DNA of 64,000 nucleotides, taken from assembly GCA_002347685.1 (NCBI GenBank), contig DDWS01000014.1:49614-113613 (forward strand), given 5' to 3'. The position numbers and the translations under genes were made by a program. The notes beneath the pieces are model-generated. The model was not told the origin of the DNA. It ran no database searches and worked only from the letters and a program-made list of their open reading frames with translations. The DNA is from Syntrophaceae bacterium UBA2280. Lineage in GTDB: Bacteria > Desulfobacterota > Syntrophia > Syntrophales > Smithellaceae. Below are positions 1 to 9,122 of this stretch, piece after piece. How positions within the stretch are numbered: position 1 is the stretch's first letter; each line of letters opens with the position of its first letter.

Positions 1-544
1 CATCACCGTAAGCGCCGAGCGTCACCACCATAGCCGCTTTGCGCCATCCTTTTTCCCAGGCAAATTCAGCGAACAACTGTGCGTAACCCGTCATATCAGG
101 CGAATCAAGCAATAAAAGATTGTTTTTGAACATTTCAGCTTTGGGGGTGGTTGTATGTCCCATGACGAGAAACTCCCCGCATTCTTCCTCGTTAATTTTG
201 AGCAGGGGAATCGTTGTGGTGAATACCGGATTAAAAATGGCCAGCGCATTTTTATCCAGAACAAGCTGACGCGCATTGGCTACCGCCAGATCAGGACTGG
301 CCTTGTCGTCCATCTGTTCGAGCTTGAATAAATATTTCTGCCCGTCAGCCATGACACCGCCGGCCGCATTGATTTCCTTAATGGCCATGTCAATTCCGTT
401 GACACACTCCTGACCGTATTCAGCCGCAGGACCGCTCAACGGGCCGGTAAAACCGATGACGATTTCCGCCGCGAAAGCCGAAGTGCTCCAGATAACAATC
501 GAAGCCATAGCGAGTACACATAGAAATTTTTTAAAATGCCTCAT
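1..544 (-). CDS. Branched-chain amino acid ABC transporter substrate-binding protein (3' end outside window)
   Basis: The 181 visible residues begin with a signal peptide (MRHFKKFLCVLAMASIVIWS, cleavage likely after SAFA) and continue with IVIGFTGPLSGPAAEYGQE and INAAGGV. These are hallmarks of the periplasmic Leu/Ile/Val-binding family (Peripla_BP_6). Such proteins capture amino acids or related carboxylates in the periplasm and deliver them to an ABC permease. The start is supported by a strong ribosome site (ggagggaaaag) just before the ATG. A near-consensus promoter lies about 90 bases upstream. The gene runs off the left edge, so its C-terminus and any transporter partners are not visible. 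The exact ligand cannot be told. Confidence 0.88.
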   Translation of the reverse strand, partial: MRHFKKFLCVLAMASIVIWSTSAFAAEIVIGFTGPLSGPAAEYGQECVNGIDMAIKEINAAGGVMADGQKYLFKLEQMDDKASPDLAVANARQLVLDKNALAIFNPVFTTTIPLLKINEEECGEFLVMGHTTTPKAEMFKNNLLLLDSPDMTGYAQLFAEFAWEKGWRKAAMVVTLGAYGD

Positions 545-877
545 CTTTTCCCTCCTCCTGATTTTATCCCAAAACAGACTTATTTATATCCTGAAACTGG
601 TCGATCGCCTTTGATTAAGCAGGACTTTTATGGTCGAAAGTATAGGGGGGCTGTTTTGGCTTGTCAAGGGATATTTTGACAACCGTTTGACTACCTTACC
701 CCTCAGCATCCACTTTTTGCCGGATTAACGCCGAAAGATAAACCAAAGGCACAATGACTGCTTCGATCCCGGTTCACCAAAGGCAGAACGACCCCATCAG
801 CATCGACGGCCGGAAACAGGAAAACCGTGATGATCAGGTCAAAGCGCCCGGCATTCGGCAGTCAGGGCGATAATTTT
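545..877. other. Intergenic region with promoter and inverted repeat
   Basis: It carries the promoter and overlapping inverted repeat described above (639-682). From 690 to 877 I see no convincing gene. A 39-codon frame on the plus strand near 751-871 has no good ribosome site, and the minus strand is open without a start. Confidence 0.6.
639..667 (-). promoter_or_regulatory. Sigma-70-type promoter of the substrate-binding protein gene
   Basis: On the minus strand TTGACA (662-667) and TATACT (639-644) are separated by exactly 17 bases, an almost ideal sigma-70 promoter. It points at the ABC binding-protein gene starting at 544. A perfect 7-base inverted repeat, TTGTCAA (661-667) and TTGACAA (676-682), overlaps the -35 box and could be an operator. 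Confidence 0.75.
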
Positions 878-2443
878 TCACGAAGCATATCTGTTTGTGA
901 AAGAGTCCAACAAAAGACCCGCAATACTGCGGTTTTCCTGACCGGAATATTTTTCACCCTTTAAATAGAGTGTCTGTACCTTGATTGTATTTAGCGCTTC
1001 GGCAGGCATTAGCAGCGGATTTTGATCCAGAACAACAAAATCCGCCCGCTTGCCGTTTGTCAGTGTTCCGCGACTTTTTTCATCAAAGGAGAGTTTAGCG
1101 CACACCGATGTATGCATGCGCAGCGCATCCAAGGCACAAACCGATTCATCCGGGTTGGGATGATTGCAGGCCGCGTGGATGCCGGCGATGGGATCCGGTA
1201 AAGTGCAGGGAGCGTCAGAACCGCCGGCCACCGTCAGACCGCTTTCCAGCAGACTGCGCAGCGGAATCAGGTCCTTGATGCGATCGCCAAGAATCCGGCT
1301 CAGGTATTCTACCGGCTCCTGCCGCCAGTGTAGAAACGGCGCCTGAAGAGCAATGCACAGCTTGAGTTCCGACGCCCTCTGAATCGATTCCGCATCCATT
1401 AAATCCGCATGGATCATGATGTGACGATGATCGTCGCGGGGAAAATCGTTCAGAGCGGCTTCATAAGCGGTCAAGGCCTGGCCTATTGCCGCATCACCGA
1501 TAGCGTGCACAGCGATCTGCAAACCGGCGCGGTTTGCCTCACGGACAAAGTCATTCACTTCCGTCTGCGAATAAAAAAGAGTGCCTGAGTTTGCAGAATT
1601 ATTCGAGTAAGGGTGCTTCAGCGCGGCATCTTCGGATCCGAAACATCCATCCAGCGCCGTGGCAAAGCATCCTCCGATACAGGACAGTTTGCGTTTCATG
1701 GCCTTTTTTACCATCATCGTCTGAAAAAATATTTGAAATTTCTGCGGCAGTCCCCGGTTTGCCAGACGCATGAAATCAACATCCATATCCAGCGGAAAGC
1801 CTACGCCTTCGGCTGTATGAACCAGGGAAATGCCTCTTCGGGCAAGATAATCGCTGCCCGCGATCAGATTTTTAAAAAGCGTCGGCAGAGAAACCGACTG
1901 TGTAATCTGATTGACCGCCCGGTAAAATGCGTTGAGATAAAACCATCCCGATTCCTTGTCGAATCCAGGTTCCGAAAGAATCGACGCGGGCATTGTCTTT
2001 ATCAGCGCGGTATTTCCAACCGCGGCATGGCCGTCATACTTCACAATCATCAGGGGCTGATCAGTCATTTTATCAAGATCATGCCTGTCGGGAAGCCTGC
2101 CTTCCTTTACCGTATGCGCGCAGCAGCCGAACCCCAAAACGACCCTGCCCTTTTTCTCATTGGCAATCCGGCGGAAAATCAGCTCTCGCAGTGCCTCAAA
2201 GTCCTGTACATCCCGGCAGTCGAGACCGGCGTTGAAATAGGCAAAGGACGCAAAATGCATATGGGTATCTCCGAAAGCCGGAACCACGCATTGATGCTGT
2301 AAGTCGATGGATTCGGCCCGGGCAAATTCCCCCGGCAGCTGGCTTCCCGTGTAGACGATCTTTCCGTCATTTTCCACAAGGTATTGGAATACGCGGTTTT
2401 CATCCTCACAGGATATGAAATCGGCATTTTTAAAAACCCGCAT
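878..2443 (-). CDS. YtcJ-like metal-dependent amidohydrolase
   Basis: This 521-residue protein belongs to the amidohydrolase superfamily (Amidohydro_3, YtcJ-like). The family folds as a TIM barrel with a small beta-sandwich and hydrolyses amide or related C-N bonds with one or two metals. Visible marks are the HxH metal motif in FGDTHMHFAS (about residue 60), AVHAIGDAAI and HADLMDAESI supplying later histidines, GGSDAP with the catalytic aspartate (about 410), and a C-terminal GKRADFVVLDQNPL sandwich strand. The start has an AGAGG ribosome site. No export signal is seen, so it is probably cytoplasmic. It shares strand with the upstream-facing binding protein, but the 333-base gap argues against a tight operon. 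The substrate is unknown. Confidence 0.87.
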   Translation of the reverse strand: MRVFKNADFISCEDENRVFQYLVENDGKIVYTGSQLPGEFARAESIDLQHQCVVPAFGDTHMHFASFAYFNAGLDCRDVQDFEALRELIFRRIANEKKGRVVLGFGCCAHTVKEGRLPDRHDLDKMTDQPLMIVKYDGHAAVGNTALIKTMPASILSEPGFDKESGWFYLNAFYRAVNQITQSVSLPTLFKNLIAGSDYLARRGISLVHTAEGVGFPLDMDVDFMRLANRGLPQKFQIFFQTMMVKKAMKRKLSCIGGCFATALDGCFGSEDAALKHPYSNNSANSGTLFYSQTEVNDFVREANRAGLQIAVHAIGDAAIGQALTAYEAALNDFPRDDHRHIMIHADLMDAESIQRASELKLCIALQAPFLHWRQEPVEYLSRILGDRIKDLIPLRSLLESGLTVAGGSDAPCTLPDPIAGIHAACNHPNPDESVCALDALRMHTSVCAKLSFDEKSRGTLTNGKRADFVVLDQNPLLMPAEALNTIKVQTLYLKGEKYSGQENRSIAGLLLDSFTNRYAS

Positions 2444-2475
2444 TTTTCAGCCTCTTTATTGATTTGAATACCTGT

Positions 2476-2631
2476 TTAACCGACGACCCTGATCAAATCT
2501 TCCAGCGCCGTCCTGACGGATTCGGCCTGCGCGGCAGTCATCCCGGCAACCGTTGAACACTCCTCTGCCCAACCCGCACTGCCTTGCAACGAATGCCCGA
2601 CTGCCAAAACGGCAGCGAGAACCTGATTCAT
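2476..2631 (-). CDS. Possible 51-residue hypothetical protein
   Basis: A short frame encodes MNQVLAAVLAVGHSLQGSAG, followed by an amphipathic helical stretch ending TALEDLIRVVG. It lies just upstream of the amidohydrolase on the same strand. The ribosome site (gagg close to the ATG) is weak and closely spaced. I recognise no family; this could be a non-coding frame. No function can be assigned. Confidence 0.3.
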   Translation of the reverse strand: MNQVLAAVLAVGHSLQGSAGWAEECSTVAGMTAAQAESVRTALEDLIRVVG

Positions 2632-2754
2632 GACCTCGATCTATTTTTTGGATAGATCACCTGCCCAATCGGTATAGCGGGCAACATGAACGCTTTACCT
2701 GAGGTCCGGCAATCTTTTCCCATCCAGCGAAACCCGCCCGAAGGCGTCATTTTG

Positions 2755-2868
2755 TCACGGCTTTCTTTTTGGCTGCTTATCAAATTTGTTTTGTGTTTTT
2801 TGTTTCTGTTTATCGGCATTCTGTTTCCTGCCCTTCTCTTTATCCTTCTTGCCGCCCTTGTCTCCCAT
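2755..2868 (-). CDS. 37-residue lysine/glutamine-rich basic peptide
   Basis: The frame encodes MGDKGGKKDKEKGRKQNADK and then a tail ending FDKQPKRKP. It is extremely rich in Lys, Gln and Asp, with no hydrophobic segment. A strong ribosome site (gaggagag, six bases before the ATG) argues that it is translated. Small peptides starting MGDKGGKKDK and ending QPKRKP or similar are, to my recollection, scattered through deltaproteobacterial and other genomes as an uncharacterised conserved type. Its charge would suit binding nucleic acid or ribosomes, but that is inference. An 81-codon frame overlapping it in another phase looks like a shadow. Confidence 0.6.
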   Translation of the reverse strand: MGDKGGKKDKEKGRKQNADKQKQKTQNKFDKQPKRKP

Positions 2869-3070
2869 AACATCTCTCCTCTCTATTGCCCCAAAGAATT
2901 TTTCACAGCGCACTTTCTTATCCACTCATAGAAAGCCGCTGCATGCTCAAGTCAAATCTGGCATGCTTTTCGAAGTGCGTCAATCGACTTGTTTCACTCA
3001 TAATATTTACTTTCTGATCTTAAACCATTGGAATACCCCAACCAGGATAAAACCTGCCGTGTGATCTAAA
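2869..3070. other. Intergenic region upstream of the small basic peptide
   Basis: This stretch lies between the start of the 37-residue peptide and the 3' end of the NtrC-type regulator gene. It is T/C-rich on the plus strand. I see no gene and no clear promoter or terminator. Confidence 0.4.
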
Positions 3071-4414
3071 TTAACCATTCACCGAAGCGAGTTTTCTTTG
3101 CAACTGCCGAAGCGTGATCCCCAGAATCCGGGCGGCTTCGCGGCGGTTACCGCCGGTCGAATCCAAAACATACATGACATGCGCCATATCATTCTCCCTG
3201 AGTGTGCAAAGGCTTCGTCTCGCAAGCGACGACGGACCTTCAGGCGCGGCATTTCCGCCCAGATGCGCAGGCAGAATGACCGGCCCGGAAGCAAGGATCA
3301 CGGCATTGTCGATCATCTGTGAGAGTTCGCGGATGTTGCCCGGATAATCCTGATGCATCAGCAGTTGCATGGCTTCCGGACTGAAGCCGGCGAGTTCCTT
3401 TCGATGGCGTTCGCAGGCTTTCTTCAGAAAATGGGCGGCCAGAAGCGCGATGTCTCCCCTTCTTTCGCGAAGGGGCGGCAGACAGATGTAAGCAGACTTG
3501 AGCCGGTACATCAGATCAATACGAAATTTTCCTTCCTGACATGCGCGGTCAAGATCCGTGTTGGTTGCCGAAACGAACCGGACATCCACATGAACCGGCC
3601 GGCTTGCGCCCAGCGGCGTGAAGGTTTTCTCCTCCAGCACACGCAGAAGCTTGGATTGCAGGCCTTGGGGTAACTCGCCGATTTCATCCAAAAACAGCGT
3701 ACCGCCGTCGGCCTGTTCAAATAATCCCTTATGAGGACTCTCAGCGCCGGTAAAAGCGCCTTTGCCGTGACCGAAAAACTGGCTTTCAAACATCGTGGAA
3801 GGAATCGCCGAAACATTGACCGCCACGAAAGGACCGGCAGGCGAAGGACCTGCCCGGTGAATGCCGCACGCCATCAGTTCCTTCCCCGTGCCCGACTCGC
3901 CGGTGATCAAGACCGGATTACCGCTGCGCGCCATGACCTGAGCATAGGACAGAAGCGCCTTCATCTGTTTGTCCTCAGTAATCGTATCGGCAAAATCCGA
4001 GGGAATATCCGCCCCTTCGCAACCCGCATGAATAGACAAACCGGCCAGCAGCCCTTTCCTTTCGTAAGCTCTCTCAATGGATAAAACAAGCAGTTCGTTG
4101 TTCACGGGTTTGACCAGATAATCATAGGCGCCCTGACGCATCGCCCGCACAGTCGTCGGAATGTCGTCCACTGCCGTCAAAATGATAAATTCCGTCTGTG
4201 GGCAAAAAGGTTTGGTTGATTCCAATACCTGCATTCCGTCTACTTCCGGCATAAGCAGATCCAACAGCACAATGTCGAAATTCTCGCGGCGGATGCGCTG
4301 GACCGCCTCTTTTCCACTGTCGCAAATCTCCACATTTTTCATACCGCGCCATTTGAGAAGCCGCCGCACCGAAGTAAGAGAAACCTCCTCATCGTCGACA
4401 ATCAGAATTTTCAT
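3071..4414 (-). CDS. Sigma-54-dependent NtrC-family response regulator
   Basis: A 447-residue regulator with the canonical three domains. The receiver (1-120) has the acidic pair D8/D9 in VDDEE, phosphoacceptor D52 in LLDLLMP and K102 in LVKPV. The AAA+ sigma-54 activation domain (about 145-370) has Walker A GESGTGKE at 172, GAFTGA at 219-224 for sigma-54 contact, and Walker B TLFLDE at 239. A Fis-type helix-turn-helix (about 421-443, GGNRREAARILGITLRQLQ) binds enhancers. When phosphorylated it should remodel sigma-54 holoenzyme at target promoters. Its start overlaps the end of the upstream PAS kinase by four bases (ATGA), so the two are translationally coupled and almost certainly form one two-component system. 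The regulon is not evident here. Confidence 0.94.
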   Translation of the reverse strand: MKILIVDDEEVSLTSVRRLLKWRGMKNVEICDSGKEAVQRIRRENFDIVLLDLLMPEVDGMQVLESTKPFCPQTEFIILTAVDDIPTTVRAMRQGAYDYLVKPVNNELLVLSIERAYERKGLLAGLSIHAGCEGADIPSDFADTITEDKQMKALLSYAQVMARSGNPVLITGESGTGKELMACGIHRAGPSPAGPFVAVNVSAIPSTMFESQFFGHGKGAFTGAESPHKGLFEQADGGTLFLDEIGELPQGLQSKLLRVLEEKTFTPLGASRPVHVDVRFVSATNTDLDRACQEGKFRIDLMYRLKSAYICLPPLRERRGDIALLAAHFLKKACERHRKELAGFSPEAMQLLMHQDYPGNIRELSQMIDNAVILASGPVILPAHLGGNAAPEGPSSLARRSLCTLRENDMAHVMYVLDSTGGNRREAARILGITLRQLQRKLASVNG

Positions 4415-6645
4415 AGCTGCTGCCTCCCCAGTTCATGAATGATGGTCTGCAACTGATCAATGGAAAATGGCTTATGCAGTATATAATCTGGAGTCGCAAA
4501 CACGCCAGCCGGTTTCTGAAGCGCGCTCTTATCGGTACAGTAAAGAATGACCGGCAGCAGCGGGCAGGCCGCCCGGATTTTTTCCAGCAGTTTCCACCCG
4601 TCAAATCCCTTGAGCCGTATTTCTCCGACCACCATATCCACCTCCGGATTCTCCGCCAGGAAATTAATAATATCTTCAACTTTGTCTGTGACTTCGGAGC
4701 GCCAGATGACGGCATCCACAAAATTCGCCTTGAGCTCTTTGAGATATTTGACATTATGGTCTACGCACAGGATGGCCGGGAAAAGACGGATATCCGTCTG
4801 GCCGTCGACGGGCAGATAGATGGAAAACCGGCTGCCTTTGCCCGGACGCGACATCACGCCGATAAGGCCATGATGTTCCTTAATCAGACCGTAGGAGATG
4901 GAAAGCCCCAGACCCGTTCCGTCGCAATCTCTGCGTGTGGTGAAGAACGGATCAAATACGTGCTCCAGCGTTTCACGGTCAATGCCCTTACCATTATCCT
5001 CAATATCGACCACGACCGCCTTTAATCGTTCGATATGGCGGCAGCGGATCCGAATCGATCCTTTCTGTCCCGAGGGAATCGATTGATGGGCGTTAATGAG
5101 CAGGTTGGCGATCACCTGTTCAATTTTCTGAAAATGTCCGCGCACGGGCACGAGAGGCTCCTTGATCTCCTGAACAATGTTGGAAACCGTCCTTCTCACC
5201 TGTGCACCAACGATGACCAGGGCGCCGGCAATCACTTCGTGCAGAAGCACGGGTTTTTTCTGTGTCGTCTCATCGGAGCGGGAAAATTCCTTCAGCGACG
5301 TAACCACCCGGCTGATCCGGTTGGCCCCGATTTTAAACGCCTGAATAATCTCCCGCATGCTCCGGCTGACCTCTTCATAGGACAAACCGCGGTTTTCCCA
5401 CTCGGGATAATGAGGGCCGCTGCGTGACAGAATCGTTTCCACGGTATTCCAGATTTCTTCGAGCACCGGTACATTATAGGCAATGAAGCTCACGGGATTG
5501 TTAATCTCATGCGCCACACCTGCAACCACCTCGCCCAGCGCGGTGAGTTTGTGCGTTTGAATCATCTGCTGGAGCCGGAGCTCTCCTTCCTGACGTATTC
5601 TTTTATCCTCCGTCACATCCTGCCATGCGCCGACAATATAGCTGGTTTTGCCGGACGGTAACGAAACCAGTCGCCAATAATCTGAAAACCAGCGGTAGGA
5701 ATCGTCCATCACGCGGAAGCGGTAGCTGTATCGGTGGGTGTCGCGGGAGTGCTCGCTTTGAAGTTCGGAAATGATGCGGGGCCGGTCATCCGGATGAATA
5801 TGATCCGCCCAGAAATTCTCGTCCTCAATGAAGCATTGAGGCGGATACCCGGTAATTTCTTCGATGGTGCTGCTTACAAATGTGATGCCGGCATTTCCGT
5901 CTGTTTTTCTTGTATAAGAAATGATCGGCAAAGACTCCAGAAGTAAAGACAAATGGTCGGTGGTCTGCTTGAGCGCCTTTTGCGTTTCATGACGCTCCAT
6001 CAGTTCGGTCAGGAGTGCTTCATTGGCGCGGGCCAGTTCCGCTGTACGCAATTGCACCCGCTTTTCGAGCTCCTCGTGAGCCGCAAGCAATGCTGCCTCC
6101 GCCTTTTTACGATGGGTGATATCCTCCAGGGTTTCCACCGCTCCGACCAGGTCGCCCTGCGCATTGCGGATGATCGCCGCCGTAAAACGCAGCCATTTCC
6201 CCTGATCGCCAAGCTCGGGAAAAAAATCAGTGGCCTCATAGGCTTCATCGAGGAGACGCGATTTGGTGTATTTTCCCGTGTACCATTTGGGGATATGTTC
6301 AATGGCGGAATCGACGAGGAGATCCGCCATGCAGGGACGTTTCTTTGCGTAGAAGGCCCGCCACTGCTGGGACGTTCCGATCACGTCTCCGGCCTGAATA
6401 TCGGTGAGTTCTTCCAGAGCCTTATTCCAGTAGATAATCCGGTGATCCTTGCCGATGACAAACGCCGGGATGGGTGAACCGCCAATCACGCTACGCAAGC
6501 GCTGCTCGCTCTCCTTGAGGTCTGCTTCAACACGCTTTCTTCTGGTTTCCGATTGTTTGAGCTCTTTGAGCTTACGCCGCAACTGCTGGATTTCGGAAGC
6601 GGGATCATGGTCGTCATTTGGCCTGTTCTTCATGGTTCTACCCAT
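4411..6645 (-). CDS. PAS sensor histidine kinase with C-terminal degenerate receiver
   Basis: This 744-residue soluble kinase begins with a coiled coil (about 18-50). Two PAS/PAC modules follow (about 50-180 and 230-350, with HPDDRPRI typical of PAS_3). The HisKA box is VAHEINNP with H379. The catalytic domain has an N-box region LLINAH, G1 DIEDNGKGID and G2 GTGLGLSISYG. A receiver-like tail (about 622-740) keeps a conserved lysine context (ILHKPFS) but has Glu675 where the phosphoacceptor Asp should be (MVVGEIRLKGFDG). There are no membrane segments, so the signal is probably cytoplasmic. It is co-transcribed with the downstream NtrC-type regulator from a promoter about 90 bases upstream. 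Confidence 0.92.
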   Translation of the reverse strand: MGRTMKNRPNDDHDPASEIQQLRRKLKELKQSETRRKRVEADLKESEQRLRSVIGGSPIPAFVIGKDHRIIYWNKALEELTDIQAGDVIGTSQQWRAFYAKKRPCMADLLVDSAIEHIPKWYTGKYTKSRLLDEAYEATDFFPELGDQGKWLRFTAAIIRNAQGDLVGAVETLEDITHRKKAEAALLAAHEELEKRVQLRTAELARANEALLTELMERHETQKALKQTTDHLSLLLESLPIISYTRKTDGNAGITFVSSTIEEITGYPPQCFIEDENFWADHIHPDDRPRIISELQSEHSRDTHRYSYRFRVMDDSYRWFSDYWRLVSLPSGKTSYIVGAWQDVTEDKRIRQEGELRLQQMIQTHKLTALGEVVAGVAHEINNPVSFIAYNVPVLEEIWNTVETILSRSGPHYPEWENRGLSYEEVSRSMREIIQAFKIGANRISRVVTSLKEFSRSDETTQKKPVLLHEVIAGALVIVGAQVRRTVSNIVQEIKEPLVPVRGHFQKIEQVIANLLINAHQSIPSGQKGSIRIRCRHIERLKAVVVDIEDNGKGIDRETLEHVFDPFFTTRRDCDGTGLGLSISYGLIKEHHGLIGVMSRPGKGSRFSIYLPVDGQTDIRLFPAILCVDHNVKYLKELKANFVDAVIWRSEVTDKVEDIINFLAENPEVDMVVGEIRLKGFDGWKLLEKIRAACPLLPVILYCTDKSALQKPAGVFATPDYILHKPFSIDQLQTIIHELGRQQL

Positions 6646-6740
6646 TACCCGAGGCTGAGAGTTAACATGAATCTACTGGCTGAAAAACATCCGGTACGTT
6701 CGCGGCGAAGATGCTGTGAGAAATTTCTCTATGGTAAACG

Positions 6741-6768
6741 ATTATATTGGCTTTGCCCGAGAAGTCAA
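6741..6768 (-). promoter_or_regulatory. Promoter of the PAS kinase / NtrC regulator operon
   Basis: On the minus strand TTGACT (6763-6768) and a perfect TATAAT (6741-6746) are separated by 16 bases. Transcription would start about 90 bases before the kinase ATG at 6645. Confidence 0.7.
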
Positions 6769-6910
6769 ACATTTCTTTCCTCCCGCGAGCACAGCATCAT
6801 ATTTCAAGGTGGAAAAAGGGACCATTCACAAAGAACCCAACGGTCATCATTCACACGGACTGCATCATCGCTTCATCTTGCCCTGAAGCGGGAAACTCTC
6901 ACCTTTGTTC

Positions 6911-6939
6911 TTGACAGCCCCCGCCCGCTTACTTTATAC
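6911..6939 (+). promoter_or_regulatory. Promoter of the ADP-forming acyl-CoA synthetase gene
   Basis: TTGACA (6911-6916), a 17-base spacer and TTATAC (6934-6939) lie about 33 bases before the ATG at 6972. The message would have a short leader containing the AAGGAG ribosome site. Confidence 0.72.
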
Positions 6940-6971
6940 ACTCGGCAGTCGACTCAAGGAGCAATCGGATC

Positions 6972-9059
6972 ATGGATAAATTCTTTTCCCCCCGCAGTAT
7001 CGTAGTCTTTGGCGCTTCCGCCACAAAAATGAATCTGGGACAAATCGTTTTACTCAACAACAAGCAGATCGGTTATGAAGGGAATCTCTATGGCGTCGGT
7101 TCTCAGGAAGGAGACGTAGACGGCATTCACATCTATAAATACGTAGCAGACCTCCCGGAAGTGCCGGATGTGGCGATTTTTCTGACTCCCGCCAAAACCG
7201 TGCCCGGCCTGATGGAAAAATGCGGACGAAAAGGCATCACCCATGTCGTCATCGAATCAGGTGGTTTCAGTGAATATTCACACGGAGATCACACACTGGA
7301 AGAAGAGGTGCTGGCCGTCGCAAGTAAGTATCACATGAAGGTTATCGGTCCCAACTGTGTGGGCACAGTCAACTTCGATCTCAAAATGATGATGCCTTTC
7401 GCCTTTTTTAAGAATGTGCCTGCCGGGGGCAGGCTGGGGCTTATTTCCCAAAGTGGCGGCGTGGGCGGATCCTATCTTGGCGCCGTAGCGGGTTACGGAA
7501 TCAAACCAGGAAAATTCGCCGCCACCGGCAACAAGCTTCAGCTCGATGAAGCCGACTTTCTGGATTATTTCATCAACGACACGAAAACGGATATCATTGC
7601 CCTGTATCTGGAAGGATTTAAGCGCGGACGGACCTTCTTCGAGCTGGCCCGCGCCTGTGAAAAACCGGTCATCGTTCACAAGTCAAACCGTTCACCGCAA
7701 AGCGCCAAAATCGCGCAGTCCCACACGACGGCCCTTTCCAGTGACGACGCCGTTGTTGACGGCGCGTTTCGCCAGGCCGCAATCATTCGCGTGGAGGATG
7801 AGATGAGTTTCATCAACGCTATCCAGGTTGTGCGCATGCCGCTGATGAAAGGACGGCGCGTGGCTGTTTTGTCCCGCTCCGGCGGGCATGCCGTGCTTTC
7901 AGCGGACGCATGCGCAAAATTCGGTTTTGAGATGGTACCCTTCCCCCCCCATTTCATCGAAAAGCTGAAAACCATTTATCATACGCGAGTGATCGCGCAC
8001 CAGAATCCTCTCGACCTGGGAGAAATCTTTGATTACACGATTTTCACGAATATTCTTGAAGAAGCCCTTAAACTGGACACCTACGACGGCGTTTTATTCA
8101 ACCATCTTTACTCATCCTCTTTCGAAGACAAGATGTCCCGGACATTTCTCGTCGGCGTGGAAAAACTGGTCGCGAAATACTCGAAACCGGTTTTCCTGAC
8201 GATGATCTCCGACCGGGAAGAAATTCTCAACGTTCAGATGAACCAGTCCTTCCCGGTTTTCACTTCTCCCCTGGAATCCGCCACGGCCATGCATGTATCC
8301 CTGACCTACTATGAACAAAAGAAGGCGCGCGACCATCGCGGCAAAGAACCGTTTTATGACATCGATACGCAGGCCATCGAAGTCATCCGCGAACGCTCCT
8401 GCCAGGCAAAGAGAATCCCTCTCACCGATGAAGCCCTGGCAATTTGCCATGCGGCCGGTTTACAACCCGTGAAGTCACTGGTCATCCGCAACGAATCGGA
8501 AATCAAGCGGATCCCCCTGCACTACCCGCTGGCCGTCAAACTCATTTCCAGGGACGCATCGCACAAATCCGATGTCGGCGGCGTGGCTGTAAACATCCGC
8601 AACCGCGCTCACCTGATTGAAGCCATCTGCGAAATGAAAAACAAGATTCACGAAATGAAGCATCCGCCGGTTATTGATGGTTTTCTGATTCAGGAAATGG
8701 CGCCTTCCGGAATAGAGTGCTTCATCGGCGGCCGGCGTGATCCCGTTTTCGGCCCCATGATTGTGGTCGGCCTGGGGGGGATATTCATTGAAATATTTAA
8801 AGATACATCCATTCGACTGGCGCCCGTCACAAAAAACGAAGCGGCAACCATGCTTCAGGAATTGAAGGCTTATCCTCTGCTTGCCGGCGCAAGAGGCAAA
8901 AGCCACGCCGACCGCAAAGCCCTGACAGACGCCATTTGCCGGGTCTCCACGCTGCTTTCAACCTGTCCGGACATTCAGGAAATCGACTTAAATCCGGTGA
9001 TCGTTCATCCCGAAGGACACGGCGTCTCCCTTGTGGACGCGCGCGTATTTTTCAAATAG
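6972..9059 (+). CDS. Acetate/acyl-CoA ligase (ADP-forming), fused alpha-beta type
   Basis: At 695 residues this matches fused NDP-forming acyl-CoA synthetases. These convert an acyl-CoA plus ADP and phosphate to the acid, CoA and ATP, and also run in reverse. Domain order: CoA-binding Rossmann fold (1-130, with SIVVFGASA and IGPNCVGTVN), succinyl-CoA ligase-like domain (about 150-290, LISQSGGVGGS) with the phospho-carrier histidine H251 in QSHTTALSSDD, and a C-terminal ATP-grasp (about 480-690, LAVKLISRDASHKSDVGG). In fermenting or syntrophic anaerobes this enzyme conserves energy by substrate-level phosphorylation. It is a single gene behind its own promoter; the acyl specificity cannot be told. 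The family also contains protein acetyltransferases, but no GNAT domain is present here. Confidence 0.92.
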   Translation: MDKFFSPRSIVVFGASATKMNLGQIVLLNNKQIGYEGNLYGVGSQEGDVDGIHIYKYVADLPEVPDVAIFLTPAKTVPGLMEKCGRKGITHVVIESGGFSEYSHGDHTLEEEVLAVASKYHMKVIGPNCVGTVNFDLKMMMPFAFFKNVPAGGRLGLISQSGGVGGSYLGAVAGYGIKPGKFAATGNKLQLDEADFLDYFINDTKTDIIALYLEGFKRGRTFFELARACEKPVIVHKSNRSPQSAKIAQSHTTALSSDDAVVDGAFRQAAIIRVEDEMSFINAIQVVRMPLMKGRRVAVLSRSGGHAVLSADACAKFGFEMVPFPPHFIEKLKTIYHTRVIAHQNPLDLGEIFDYTIFTNILEEALKLDTYDGVLFNHLYSSSFEDKMSRTFLVGVEKLVAKYSKPVFLTMISDREEILNVQMNQSFPVFTSPLESATAMHVSLTYYEQKKARDHRGKEPFYDIDTQAIEVIRERSCQAKRIPLTDEALAICHAAGLQPVKSLVIRNESEIKRIPLHYPLAVKLISRDASHKSDVGGVAVNIRNRAHLIEAICEMKNKIHEMKHPPVIDGFLIQEMAPSGIECFIGGRRDPVFGPMIVVGLGGIFIEIFKDTSIRLAPVTKNEAATMLQELKAYPLLAGARGKSHADRKALTDAICRVSTLLSTCPDIQEIDLNPVIVHPEGHGVSLVDARVFFK

Positions 9060-9122
9060 CATATCGAAATGGTTGTCTGATTCAGGCAGTCCAGGCGCTA
9101 AGCAAAGAAGGAAATCCACGCC

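Larger units (their letters stand above)
6646..6971. other. Divergent intergenic region with two promoters
   Basis: It separates the kinase operon (minus) from the acyl-CoA synthetase gene (plus). It holds one recognisable promoter for each direction (6741-6768 minus and 6911-6939 plus). I see no convincing gene inside it. Confidence 0.7.

Noticed and set aside
878..2443. Plus-strand 229-codon frame opposite the amidohydrolase (1613-2302)
   Set aside because: It is antisense to a gene with a full set of amidohydrolase motifs.
2628..2873. 81-codon frame on the minus strand
   Set aside because: It overlaps the better-supported 37-residue peptide in another phase and has no ribosome site; its protein looks like a shadow.
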